Assembly (NCBI RefSeq): GCF_000473085.1
Contig: NZ_AXBA01000006.1
Span: forward strand, 1-64,000
Direction: 5' to 3'
DNA: 64,000 nt
Source: Azorhizobium doebereinerae UFLA1-100
GTDB taxonomy: Bacteria > Pseudomonadota > Alphaproteobacteria > Rhizobiales > Xanthobacteraceae
Part shown: in pieces, positions 28,477 through 36,775 of the stretch
Layout: the number at the start of each line of letters is the position of its first letter
Numbering within the stretch: position 1 is the stretch's first letter
The notes under the pieces: generated by a model
What the model was told of the DNA's origin: nothing
The model's input: only the letters and a program-made list of their open reading frames with translations
Databases searched by the model: none
Program-made: the position numbers and the translations under genes

Positions 28477-29273
28477 CAGGCCACATCCAGGGTTTGAAAG
28501 CCGGCCGCGCGGACCGCTTGCGTCAGCACCCGCGCGATCTCCCGCCGCCGCTCGGGATACAGGCGCGAGATGGTGTTGGTGACCGAGACGGCGCAGACGA
28601 CGGCGCCCTGCGCGAACACGGGAACGGCGACGGCGCCGATGTCGGGAATGATCACCGCGTCATTGAGCACGAAGCCGTCCCGCGCGAGGCTGGCGCAGGC
28701 GGCGCGGACGATGTCGGCGGTGAGGCGGCCGTATTTCAGGTAGCGCTCGCTCTCCTTGCGGATGATCGCCTCGCGCTCGGCCTCGCCGCGCACCGCCAGC
28801 AAGGCGAGGCTGGCGGCGCCGGCGCCGAGCGGACGGCGGGCGCCCACCTTCAGCGTGTTGACCAAGATGTCCGACTGGCCCTCCACCAGGTCGACGCACA
28901 GGGCCTCGCCGCGCGATTCCACCGACATGCAGACGATGCCGCTGACCTCCGCCTGCGCCCGCTCCAGGATCGGATGCAGCGTCTTGCGCAGCACCAGGAA
29001 CTCCAGATCGTGGCCGGCGCGGGTGACGATCTCGTAGGGCATCAACCCCAGGCAATAGCGCTTGGTGTAAGGATCGAAATTGAGAAAGTCTTCCTCGACC
29101 AAAGATGTCAGAAGACGATGCGCGGTCGCCACATGAATATCCGCCCGCTTCGCGGCGGCGCTCAAGGTCATTCCGTTTTGTCCCCGCTCGGCGATAATCA
29201 CCATGAGCGAGAGGGCCTTGGAGAGTGAGGATCTATTGCCGTCGGCGGACGGCTTTTCTGCCCTTGTCGGCAA
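28476..29273 (-). CDS. IclR-family regulator
   Basis: This 265-residue regulator has an N-terminal winged helix (SLSKALSLMVIIAERG, then TLSAAAKRADIHVATAHRLLTSL) and a C-terminal IclR effector domain from about residue 90. It is the first gene of the eight-gene operon, so it probably controls its own operon in response to the substrate. The start appears to be TTG with an upstream GGGAG. The 240-base region 29274-29513 upstream holds the operon promoter and the start region of the divergent SH3 gene; no clear operator was seen there. Confidence 0.88.
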   Translation of the reverse strand: MPTRAEKPSADGNRSSLSKALSLMVIIAERGQNGMTLSAAAKRADIHVATAHRLLTSLVEEDFLNFDPYTKRYCLGLMPYEIVTRAGHDLEFLVLRKTLHPILERAQAEVSGIVCMSVESRGEALCVDLVEGQSDILVNTLKVGARRPLGAGAASLALLAVRGEAEREAIIRKESERYLKYGRLTADIVRAACASLARDGFVLNDAVIIPDIGAVAVPVFAQGAVVCAVSVTNTISRLYPERRREIARVLTQAVRAAGFQTLDVA

Positions 29274-29513
29274 AGGGCGCTCCCTGGTGCTTCATTATCG
29301 TTGCCGTCGAAAATAAAAAAGATGGCGCGACTGTCCATCGTTTTTTCCGCCCGCCGAAATTATGTTTCTCGCCTGACGAGAAGCCGCCCGCGCGGCGATA
29401 CAAATCGCAACATGGCTGCATCACCCCCGCAAACCCCCTGTCGTTGAGTGAGCCCGGTCCCGCGCGGTCGCGCCCGCCGAGGCGCGCGCCGGGAGACAGA
29501 AAGGGTGTTCATC

Positions 29514-30119
29514 ATGTGGAAGACGAGCGTTGCCGCCGCGATCCTGGCCGCCTGCGCGAGCACGGCCGGCGCCGGCGCGGCCGCCGCCGCCACCGGCGCC
29601 GTGGCGGTGAGCAATGTGAATCTCAGGGCCGGCCCGTCCACCGCCTATCCGGCGGTCACCGTGGTGCCGGCGGCGGCGCCCATCGTCACCTATGGCTGCG
29701 TCGCCGGATACAGCTGGTGCGACATCAGCTACGGCCCCTACCGGGGCTGGGTCGCCGCCGCCTACATCCAGGTGGTCTACCAGGGCGCACCGGTGGTGCT
29801 CAGCGCCCCGGTGGCGCCCCGGGTGGGCGTGGTGGTGGTGGGCTTCGACCGCACCTATTGGGACCGCTACTACACCGCCTATCCCTGGTACGGCCGCTGG
29901 GGCGCCTATCCGCCCTACGGCGCACCGCGCGCCACCGCGCACGGGGCAGCGGTGAGCTGCGGCGGCGGCACCTGCACCGGCGTGCGCGCCACCACCGGCT
30001 ATTATGGCGGCTCGACCGCCCAGGTGCGCCAGTGCGGCGGCGGCGAGTGCTCCTCCACCCGGACCACGGTCGGCCCCAACGGCGGGGTCGCCACCCGCAC
30101 CCGCAGCTTCGAGCGCTGA
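29514..30119 (+). CDS. Exported SH3-domain protein with Cys/Gly-rich C-terminal tail
   Basis: The 201 residues comprise a signal peptide to about residue 27 and a bacterial SH3 (SH3b) domain at about 30-88 (VNLRAGPSTAYPAV ... GYSWCDISYG..RGWVAAAYI). A Tyr/Pro-rich linker follows, then a tail with CGGGTCTGVRATTG, QCGGGECSSTRT and VGPNGGVATRTRSF. The tail pattern resembles the repeats of the small protein at 10679. SH3b domains commonly bind cell wall peptides. It ends in a strong hairpin. Function otherwise unknown. Confidence 0.85.
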   Translation: MWKTSVAAAILAACASTAGAGAAAAATGAVAVSNVNLRAGPSTAYPAVTVVPAAAPIVTYGCVAGYSWCDISYGPYRGWVAAAYIQVVYQGAPVVLSAPVAPRVGVVVVGFDRTYWDRYYTAYPWYGRWGAYPPYGAPRATAHGAAVSCGGGTCTGVRATTGYYGGSTAQVRQCGGGECSSTRTTVGPNGGVATRTRSFER

Positions 30120-30140
30120 GGCGCCGCCTCTGACACGGAA

Positions 30141-30172
30141 ACGCCCGGCGCTCCACAGGGAGCGCCGGGCGT
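30141..30172. terminator. Bidirectional hairpin between convergent genes
   Basis: Perfect 14-base arms ACGCCCGGCGCTCC/GGAGCGCCGGGCGT around ACAG, with GGAAA before and CTTGGTT after. Placed between two convergent genes, it probably serves both. Confidence 0.75.
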
Positions 30173-30202
30173 CTTGGTTCGCGCGGTTCGGTGATGCGAT
30201 GC

Positions 30203-30775
30203 TCAGTAGGTGCCGCAGCCGGGAGGCGGCGCGGCCATGGCCGACTGGCGGGCGGCGATCAGGTCGCCAAGGTGGCCCATCAGCCGCTCCTGCGGCAGCT
30301 CGGCCAGCTTGAGCTGTTCCGGGGTGAGGGCGGCGCGCAGCGCGGTCACCGCCTCCTTCAGCTTGCGGGCGCGGTCGGCCTTGGCAAGGATGGCGTCGGC
30401 GATAGCCTCGGGCACGGCGAAGGGCTTGCGCGGCTCCTTGGCCTGCTGCTCCTGCCACTGCGCCAGCCGCTCGCCGGTGGGCAGCAGGCCGATGACCGCC
30501 ACCGTATAGGCCCGCCACGCGGGCAGCTGCGCCGGGGTGATGCCGATGGCGGTCTCCTGCGCCGCCAGCAGGGCGCCGACGATCAGCCGCGCCCGCGCCG
30601 GATCGAACGAACCGAGCGCGGAGGCGTCCATGGCCGGGCCCATGGCGCAGGCGTCGAGCGGGGCCGCGCCCTGCTGGGGCGGGGCGGCCGGGGTCTCGCC
30701 GCGGGCCGGAAGGGCGGCGGCGAGACCCGCCACGGCGGCGCAGACCAGGGAAGCGGCGACGAGGTTTTTCTTCAT
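30203..30775 (-). CDS. Periplasmic LTXXQ-motif (Spy/CpxP-like) protein
   Basis: The 190 residues have a signal peptide (MKKNLVAASLVCAAVAGLAA) and a helical mature domain with an LTPEQLKLAEL motif near residue 150, the LTXXQ signature of Spy/CpxP relatives found widely in Hyphomicrobiales. Spy is a periplasmic chaperone; a similar stress role here is only suggested by the motif. The ATG at 30775 is chosen because the signal peptide begins there; a start at 30808 would add 11 polar residues. Confidence 0.75.
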   Translation of the reverse strand: MKKNLVAASLVCAAVAGLAAALPARGETPAAPPQQGAAPLDACAMGPAMDASALGSFDPARARLIVGALLAAQETAIGITPAQLPAWRAYTVAVIGLLPTGERLAQWQEQQAKEPRKPFAVPEAIADAILAKADRARKLKEAVTALRAALTPEQLKLAELPQERLMGHLGDLIAARQSAMAAPPPGCGTY

Positions 30776-30862
30776 GATGTCGTCCTTGTTGAGATGGGAC
30801 GACCGCACGCTAGCGGCGCGACTTTGCGCCGGTTGGTCAAAACATGACGGTTTGTATCAGCC

Positions 30863-30894
30863 CCGGCCCGGCGCCCGCCGGGGCGCCGGGCCGG
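30863..30894 (-). terminator. Hairpin downstream of the molybdenum hydroxylase operon
   Basis: Perfect 14-base arms CCGGCCCGGCGCCC/GGGCGCCGGGCCGG around GCCG, eight bases past the last stop. Confidence 0.6.
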
Positions 30895-30901
30895 CCGCCG
30901 G

Positions 30902-33166
30902 TCACCGGCCGGTCAGCAGGTCGTCGAGGCGGATGGGAAAGCGCCGGCACCGCCGGCCGGTGGCGTGCCAGACGGCGTTGGCCACCGCCCCGGCGGTGCC
31001 GGTGACGCCGATCTCGCCCACGCCCTTGATGCCCAGCGCGTTGACGTGGGGATCGTGCTCCTCGACGATCAGCGCCTCCAGCGCGGGCACGTCCGCATTC
31101 ACCGGGATATGGTACTCGCCGAGGTTGGCGTTCAGGATGCGGCCGGAGCGGGGATCGGCCACGGCCTGCTCGTGGAGGGCGAAGGAGACGCCCCAGATCA
31201 TGCCGCCGTAATACTGGCTGCGCACCAGGCGCGAATTGATCACCCGCCCGGCCGCGAACGCGCCGACGAGGCGGGTGGCGCGGATCTGGCCGAGATCGGG
31301 ATCGACCTTCACCTCCGCGAACACCGCGCCATGGGCGTGCATGGCATAGGACGCCTGCGCATCCGGATCGGCGGCGCTGGTGCCGCGGGCGTCGATCTCG
31401 CCGAGGCCGGCGCGGGCGAGGATGTCGCCATAGCTCTCGCTGCGGCTCTCGTCGCCGCGGCGGAACAGCCGCCCGTCGCGCGCCACCACGCCGGCATTGC
31501 CGGCGCCGAACAGGGGCGAGCGCGCGTCCCCGGTGGCGAGATCCGCGAGCCTGGCGATGACGGCGGCGCCCGCATGGTGGATGGCCATGCCGGCGGTGGC
31601 GGTATGGGCCGAGCCGCCGGCGATGCCGGCGTCGGGCAGGTCCGAGGTGCCGGCGCGGAATTCGGTCCGCGCCATGTCGAGGCCCAAGGCGTCGGCGGCG
31701 ATCTGGGCGAAGGCGGTCCAGGCGCCCTGGCCCATGTCGTGGGTGCCGCTTTCCATCACGCCGGTGCCGTCGCGCTTCAGCACCGCGCGCGCCTCGGCCT
31801 GGAACATCAGCGCCGGGAAGGTGGCGGTGCCCATGCCCCAGCCGACGAGGAGGCCGTCCTCATCGCGCATCTGCCGCGGCGCGAACGGGCGCCGCGACCA
31901 GCCGAAGCGCTCCGCCCCCTGCGCGTAGCATTCCCGCAGCGCCTTGGAGGAGAACGGCTTGCCGGAGATCGGCTCGACCTCGGCATAGTTCTTCAGGCGA
32001 AAGGCCAGCGGGTCCATGCCGCAGGCCCAGGCGGTCTCGTCGATGGCGCTTTCCAGCGCGATCGAGCCGGTGGCCTCGCCCGGCGCGCGCATGAACAGCG
32101 GCGTGCCGGTGTCGATCCGCACCGCCTCGTGCGAGGTGGCGATGGCCGGGCTGGCATAGAGCGTATGCGCGACGTCGGCGGCGGGCTCGAAGAAGTCGTC
32201 ATAGGTGCTGGAGGTGGTCTTGGCGTGATGGCCGAGGGCGGTCAGCGTCCCATCCCGACCGACGCCGAGCCGCAGCCGCTGGCGCGTCGGCGCGCGATGG
32301 CCCACCGGCCCGTACATCTGCTCGCGGCGGAGTACCAGCTTCACGGGCCGGCCCACCATGCGGGCGGCCAGGATGCCGAGCGCCTGCGGGCCGGTGATGA
32401 AGCCCTTGGAGCCGAAGCCGCCGCCGAGGAAGGGGCTGCGGATATGGATATTGTCCGGGGCGATGCCGAACAGCCCGGCGATCCGCCCCTGGGCCATGGC
32501 GAGGGCCTGGCTCGGCGTGTCGATGGACAGGGCATCGCCGTCCCAGGCCGCGACGATGGCGTGCGGCTCCATGGCGTTGTGATACTGCGCTGGGGTCTCG
32601 TAGACCGCCTCGATGCGCGTCGCCGCCCCCGCGAGCCCGGCCTCCACGTCGCCGATGCGCACCTCGGCGGGGTTGCCGATGCCGACGGCGGCGGGGATGA
32701 AGGGCGTGTCGCCGTCGAGCCCGACGCGGGCGGGCAGGGTCTCATAGCGCGGCGCCAGCAGCGCCGCGCCCTCGGTGGCGGCTTCCAGCGTCTCGGCGAT
32801 GACCACGGCGATGGGCTGGCCGGCGTAGCGCACCAGGTCGTTCTGCAACAGGTCGAGCCGGAACATGAAGGGGTGGAGCTTCGCGTCCGGGTCCTCCGCC
32901 AGCGGCGGCCGGTTGGCGGGCGTCATCACCGCGAGGACGCCGGGATGGGCCTTGGCGGCATCGAGGTCGAGGAAGGTGACGCGGCCCCGCGCGATGCTGC
33001 TGGTGGCCAGCACCGCATGGACCATGCCCTCGGGATGGTTGTCGGCGGCGTAGCGGGCGCCGCCGGTGACCTTGAGCGCGCCGTCGCGGCGGGTGAGCGG
33101 CTGGCCGATACTGGAGCCGTGCCGGGCGTGGGCGGGGGTGGTGGACAGGCGGATCTCAGGCGACAT
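30902..33166 (-). CDS. Molybdopterin-binding subunit of a xanthine dehydrogenase-family hydroxylase (PaoC-like)
   Basis: This 754-residue large subunit carries the molybdenum cofactor. The first domain (GARYAADNHPEGMVHAVL...) is the Ald_Xan_dh fold. Further on are the Moco segments LGGGFGSKGF, APGEATGSIALESAIDE and DMGQGAW, and the C-terminal GIKGVGEIGVTG with the catalytic glutamate. The separate FAD and iron-sulfur genes and the subunit sizes match PaoABC/YagTSR aldehyde oxidoreductases more than true xanthine dehydrogenase. The ATG at 33166 overlaps the FAD-subunit stop by 11 bases. Confidence 0.92.
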   Translation of the reverse strand: MSPEIRLSTTPAHARHGSSIGQPLTRRDGALKVTGGARYAADNHPEGMVHAVLATSSIARGRVTFLDLDAAKAHPGVLAVMTPANRPPLAEDPDAKLHPFMFRLDLLQNDLVRYAGQPIAVVIAETLEAATEGAALLAPRYETLPARVGLDGDTPFIPAAVGIGNPAEVRIGDVEAGLAGAATRIEAVYETPAQYHNAMEPHAIVAAWDGDALSIDTPSQALAMAQGRIAGLFGIAPDNIHIRSPFLGGGFGSKGFITGPQALGILAARMVGRPVKLVLRREQMYGPVGHRAPTRQRLRLGVGRDGTLTALGHHAKTTSSTYDDFFEPAADVAHTLYASPAIATSHEAVRIDTGTPLFMRAPGEATGSIALESAIDETAWACGMDPLAFRLKNYAEVEPISGKPFSSKALRECYAQGAERFGWSRRPFAPRQMRDEDGLLVGWGMGTATFPALMFQAEARAVLKRDGTGVMESGTHDMGQGAWTAFAQIAADALGLDMARTEFRAGTSDLPDAGIAGGSAHTATAGMAIHHAGAAVIARLADLATGDARSPLFGAGNAGVVARDGRLFRRGDESRSESYGDILARAGLGEIDARGTSAADPDAQASYAMHAHGAVFAEVKVDPDLGQIRATRLVGAFAAGRVINSRLVRSQYYGGMIWGVSFALHEQAVADPRSGRILNANLGEYHIPVNADVPALEALIVEEHDPHVNALGIKGVGEIGVTGTAGAVANAVWHATGRRCRRFPIRLDDLLTGR

Positions 33167-34214
33167 GGCGCGCTCCGGCAGCGGAGGAGAAGGGCGAGGC
33201 GGGCAAAGCGGGCAGGCGCTCCGGCGTGCCGGCGGCGGCCAGCGCCAGGGCGCGCGCGACCAGCCGGCGGGCAAGCTCGATCTTGAAGCCGTTGTCGCCG
33301 GAGGGGCGCGCGTCGGCCAATGCGGCCTGCGCGGCGCGCCGGAAGGCGTCGTCGTCCGGCCGGCGGCCGGCCAGCGCCTGTTCCGCCGCGCGGGATCGCC
33401 ACGGCTTGGCGGCGACCCCGCCGAGGGCGAGCCTCGCCTCGGCGATGACACCGCCCTCCAGGCGCAGCGCGGCGGCGGCCGACACCAAAGCGAAGGCATA
33501 GGAGGTGCGTTCGCGCAGCTTCAGGTAGCGGGCGTTGGCGGCGAAACCGGCGGCTTCCGCCGGCAGGCGCACGGCGAGGATGAGGTCGCCGGGCGCCAGC
33601 GCGGTGTCCTGCGCCGGGGTGTCGCCCGGCAGGCGGTGCAGCGCCTCCAGCGGCATCTCGCGCCGGCCGTCGCGGCCTTCGATCTCCACCACGGCGTCGA
33701 GCGCCGCCAGCGGCACGCAGACGTCCGAGGGATGGGTGGCGATGCAGGCCTCGCTCCAGCCGAGCACCGCATGCAGGCGGTTCTCGCCGGCGCGGGCATC
33801 GCAGCCGCTGCCGGGCGCGCGCTTGTTGCAGGCGCTGGCCACGTCGTAGAAATAGCCGCACCGCGTGCGCTGCATCAGGTTGCCGCCCATGGTCGCGGCA
33901 TTGCGCAATTGCGCCGAGGCGCCGGACAGCAGCGCCTCGGCCACCGCCGGATAGGTTTTCGCGAACAGGGCGTCGTGGGCAAGGTCGGCATTGCGCACCA
34001 GCGCGCCGATGCGCACGGCTCCGTCCGGCAGCGTCTCGATGCGGTCGAGCCCCGGCAGGCGGGAGATGTCCACGAGGCGCTCCGGCCGGGCGATGTCGCC
34101 CTTCATCAGGTCGAGAAGGTTGGTGCCGGCGGCGAGATAGGCGGCGCCGGGCGCCGTGGCGGCGGCGATGGCGTCGGCGACGCTGGCGGGGCGGACGTAG
34201 TCGAAAGTGTTCAT
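33156..34214 (-). CDS. FAD-binding subunit with [4Fe-4S] loop (PaoB-like)
   Basis: This 352-residue CO-dehydrogenase-flavoprotein-type subunit has an FAD motif AAGTNLLDLMKGD (28-40) and QLRNAATMGGNL (102-113). Residues 119-157 add CGYFYDVASACNKRAPGSGC...EACIATHPSD, with Cys119, Cys129, Cys138 and Cys157. This is the extra loop that binds a [4Fe-4S] cluster in PaoB and 4-hydroxybenzoyl-CoA reductase. It transfers electrons between the [2Fe-2S] subunit and FAD. Its start overlaps the upstream subunit stop by four bases. Confidence 0.92.
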   Translation of the reverse strand: MNTFDYVRPASVADAIAAATAPGAAYLAAGTNLLDLMKGDIARPERLVDISRLPGLDRIETLPDGAVRIGALVRNADLAHDALFAKTYPAVAEALLSGASAQLRNAATMGGNLMQRTRCGYFYDVASACNKRAPGSGCDARAGENRLHAVLGWSEACIATHPSDVCVPLAALDAVVEIEGRDGRREMPLEALHRLPGDTPAQDTALAPGDLILAVRLPAEAAGFAANARYLKLRERTSYAFALVSAAAALRLEGGVIAEARLALGGVAAKPWRSRAAEQALAGRRPDDDAFRRAAQAALADARPSGDNGFKIELARRLVARALALAAAGTPERLPALPASPFSSAAGARHVA

Positions 34215-34708
34215 GCGGCGTCCCTCCGGCCGGCATCGGCCAATGTCTTCTGCGCCTCCAGCACCGCCTCGGTGATGCCGGCATAGGCGCCGCAGCGGCA
34301 GAGATTGCCGCTCATGGCCTCGCGGACGCGCTCGGGATCGTCGCCCGCCTGGCCCTCGCGGATGAGGCCGACGGCGCTCATGATCTGGCCGGGGGTGCAG
34401 AAGCCGCACTGGAAGCCGTCATGGGCGATGAAGGCGGCCTGCACCGGGTGGAGTTCCTCGCCCTGGGCGAGGCCCTCGATGGTGAGGATGTCGGCGCCGT
34501 CGTGGCTGATGGCCAGCGCCAGGCAGGAATTGATCCGGCGACCATCAAGGAGGATGGTGCAGGCGCCGCACTGGCCGCGGTCGCAGCCCTTCTTGGTGCC
34601 GGTCAGGTCGAGGCGCTCGCGCAGCAGGTCGAGCAGGGTGACGCGCGGGTTGTCCAGCGCGACGTCGCGCCGTACACCATTGACGGTGAGGCTGATGGAG
34701 AGATCCAT
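34211..34708 (-). CDS. [2Fe-2S] subunit of the molybdenum hydroxylase (PaoA-like)
   Basis: This 165-residue electron-transfer subunit carries two [2Fe-2S] clusters: plant-type Cys42, Cys47, Cys50 and Cys62, and the C-terminal helical-domain Cys101, Cys104, Cys137 and Cys139 (CGFCTPGQ, NLCRCG). E. coli PaoA is exported by Tat, but no Tat signal precedes this start, so this complex is probably cytoplasmic. It is first in the three-gene operon, under the promoter at 34973-35001. Confidence 0.93.
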   Translation of the reverse strand: MDLSISLTVNGVRRDVALDNPRVTLLDLLRERLDLTGTKKGCDRGQCGACTILLDGRRINSCLALAISHDGADILTIEGLAQGEELHPVQAAFIAHDGFQCGFCTPGQIMSAVGLIREGQAGDDPERVREAMSGNLCRCGAYAGITEAVLEAQKTLADAGRRDAA

Positions 34709-34816
34709 GCAAGGCTCCGATCGGTGGTCATGTCGAATGTCGTGAGACCGCACGCGGGGCGCGGCGCAGCCGGGCGGCGGGGGGCAGGCCGGCTGGACTG
34801 GCGCAACTGAGCTTGC

Positions 34817-34859
34817 GCAGGTGGGCTGGCGGCAGGTGGACTGGCGCAGGTGGACTGGT
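34817..34859. repeat. Short tandem repeat in the TetR/hydroxylase intergenic region
   Basis: Three near-identical units, GCAGGTGGGCTGGCG then GCAGGTGGACTGGC then GCAGGTGGACTGGT, plus degenerate partial units on both sides. They lie in the 5' untranslated region of the hydroxylase operon. The 317-base gap 34709-35025 holds no gene, only this repeat and the promoter. Confidence 0.7.
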
Positions 34860-34972
34860 CGTGGACTTGGGACGGGCGGGCCCGCGACGGGCAGGCCCGC
34901 GGGGTGCGGGGAACGCCCGGCCGCGTCGGTCGGCCCATCGGCAACGGGCCTATCGGTGCGCCCGTTGGAATG

Positions 34973-35001
34973 ATTATATGGAGGATCCCTCCGTTTTGCA
35001 A
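34973..35001 (-). promoter_or_regulatory. Promoter of the hydroxylase operon with embedded palindromic operator
   Basis: Read on the minus strand: TTGCAA (-35, 34996-35001), 17 bases, then a perfect TATAAT (-10, 34973-34978). The spacer contains the inverted repeat GGAGG-N3-CCTCC (34980-34992). A repressor bound there would block polymerase. It also lies just 34 bases upstream of the divergent TetR start, fitting joint control by that regulator. Confidence 0.6.
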
Positions 35002-35025
35002 GCGGCGGGGTGAGAAGACGCGACC

Positions 35026-35652
35026 ATGGCACGATCCGCAGGCGGGGAAGCCGCACCACAGCAAGCCGCGCCGGGGCAGAAGGCCCCGCGCAAGCCGCGC
35101 GCCGACGCCGCCCGCAATCGCGAGCGCGTGCTGGAAGCGGCCAAGGCGGTGTTCAGCGCCGGCGGGCCGGAGGCGAGCCTGGAGGCGGTGGCGCGCACGG
35201 CCGGCGTGGGCATCGGCACGCTGTACCGGCACTTTCCCACCCGCGAGGCGCTGTTCGAGGCGGTCTACCGGCGCGAGGTGGACCAGCTCGGCGACCTGGC
35301 GGAGCAGCTCAAGGACGATGCCGCGCCGGTGGAGGCGCTACGCCGCTGGCTCAGGGCCAATGTGGAACTGGTGGCCACCAAGAAGGGCATGATCGCCGCT
35401 TTGGCGCTCGCCACCACCGGCTCGTCGGACCTCTATGCCCACACGTTCGACCGCCTGACCAAAGCCATCGGCCTTCTGCTGGGGCGGGCGGTGGCGGCGG
35501 GGGAGATCCGCGCCGACGTGAGCGCGGAGGACATCCTGCGCACGCTGGTGGGCATGTGCTACCTGCACGAGCAGCCCGGCTGGCAGGCCTCCGTGGTGCG
35601 GCTGGTGGACATCTTCGTCGACGGCCTCTGCCGGCCCGCGCTCACACGCTGA
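35026..35652 (+). CDS. TetR-family regulator
   Basis: This 208-residue regulator has an N-terminal DNA-binding domain at about 28-75 (RERVLEAAKAVFSAGGPEASLEAVARTAGVGIGTLYRHFPTREALF, split here only in description: helix-turn-helix with GTLYRHF). It has a ligand-binding helical C-terminus of the SBD type common in AcrR-like repressors. It is divergent from the molybdenum hydroxylase operon and likely represses it through the operator at 34980-34992. The inducer may be an aldehyde or aromatic substrate (inference). Confidence 0.9.
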   Translation: MARSAGGEAAPQQAAPGQKAPRKPRADAARNRERVLEAAKAVFSAGGPEASLEAVARTAGVGIGTLYRHFPTREALFEAVYRREVDQLGDLAEQLKDDAAPVEALRRWLRANVELVATKKGMIAALALATTGSSDLYAHTFDRLTKAIGLLLGRAVAAGEIRADVSAEDILRTLVGMCYLHEQPGWQASVVRLVDIFVDGLCRPALTR

Positions 35653-35671
35653 GGCATTCCGCGCCGAACGC

Positions 35672-35693
35672 GCCCGCCCCGGACGGGGCGGGC
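35672..35693. terminator. Hairpin between convergent genes
   Basis: Perfect 10-base arms GCCCGCCCCG/CGGGGCGGGC around GA in the 52-base gap between the TetR gene and the convergent deacetylase gene. Confidence 0.6.
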
Positions 35694-35704
35694 CTGCGGG
35701 GCGA

Positions 35705-36775
35705 TCAGAACGAACTGGTGCCGGTGGTGGCGACGGGGCGCGGCGGCACGATCGGCTGGGCCGGGGTGTTGACCGGGGTGGGACGCGGCATCGACATGCC
35801 CGGCTGGGTCGGGCGCGGCTTCTTGCGCGGCGGCGGGGGCGTCACGGTCGCCGCGGCCACCTTGGGCGCCGCCGGCTTGTCCATGGCGATCAGCTCGGAC
35901 ACGGTGACGAACTTGTAGCCCTTGGCGATCAAATTATCGAGCACGCGCGGCATGGCCGCCACCGTGGTGGCGTGGATGTCGTGCGCCAGCACGATGGCGC
36001 CGGGGCGCACCTGCTTCATGATCTGGTCGTTGATGTTCTGGGCGTCGCGGACCTTCCAGTCCAGCGGGTCCACCGACCAGAAGATCAGGTTCATCCCGTA
36101 CTTCTGCTCGATATGGCGCTGGAGGGCCGGGGTCATGGAGCCGTAGGGCGGGCGCAGATTGGTCGGCTTGACGCCGGTGGTCGCCTGGATGGCGGCGGAG
36201 GTGTCCTCGATCTGCTTGTCCGCGGCGGCCTCGGAGATTTTGGTCAGCTGCGGGTGGTTCCAGGAATGGTTGCCGATCTCGTGGCCGGCGGCGGCGACGC
36301 TGCGCACCACGTCCGGATTGGCCGCCGCATTGGAACCGAGCATGAAGAAGGTCGCCTTGATGTGGCGGGCCTCCAGCATCTTCAGCAGCTTCGGCGTGGT
36401 CTCTGGATTGGGGCCGTCGTCGAAGGTCAGGGCGATATAGGGGCCGTCCACATTGGCCGAGCGATAGGCGGCGGGGCCGCGCGGCGGGGTGCTCGCGGGC
36501 GGCGTCATCGCCGTGTCCTGGGTCAGGCTCGGGAAGGCGGGGGCGGCGAAGGCCGGCGCGGCGACGGGCGCGGGCGTCGCCACCGCCACCGGCGGCGGGG
36601 TGTCGGTGACGCGCACCACCGGGGTCTGGGCAGCGCTGGTCGTGGCCACCGGCGCCGGCCAGAGCGGCAGCATCTGACTGAAGGCGAAGCCAAGGCCGAG
36701 CGCGGCCGTCGTGGCGAACGCAGACACTGCCAAAATTGCTTTCACGGCGCGGGCCCTGGACCTGTTGGAGAACAC
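35705..36775 (-). CDS. Envelope polysaccharide deacetylase (NodB homology domain)
   Basis: The 356 residues comprise a short cytoplasmic start, one membrane anchor at about 13-35, a Pro/Ala-rich linker, and a NodB-type deacetylase domain at about 110-300. The metal ligands are visible: TFDDGP with Asp119/Asp120, and His170 and His174 in NHSWNHP. RPPYG at 208-212, DPLDW at 236-240 and LAHDIH with His265 complete the site. A basic Pro-rich tail follows. It likely removes N-acetyl groups from cell-wall or surface glycans in the periplasm. Confidence 0.88.
   Translation of the reverse strand: MFSNRSRARAVKAILAVSAFATTAALGLGFAFSQMLPLWPAPVATTSAAQTPVVRVTDTPPPVAVATPAPVAAPAFAAPAFPSLTQDTAMTPPASTPPRGPAAYRSANVDGPYIALTFDDGPNPETTPKLLKMLEARHIKATFFMLGSNAAANPDVVRSVAAAGHEIGNHSWNHPQLTKISEAAADKQIEDTSAAIQATTGVKPTNLRPPYGSMTPALQRHIEQKYGMNLIFWSVDPLDWKVRDAQNINDQIMKQVRPGAIVLAHDIHATTVAAMPRVLDNLIAKGYKFVTVSELIAMDKPAAPKVAAATVTPPPPRKKPRPTQPGMSMPRPTPVNTPAQPIVPPRPVATTGTSSF

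Noticed and set aside
30902-34708. Assignment of the three-subunit enzyme as true xanthine dehydrogenase
   Set aside because: Subunit sizes and the [4Fe-4S] loop fit the PaoABC aldehyde oxidoreductase group better. No xdhC gene is seen in the window.
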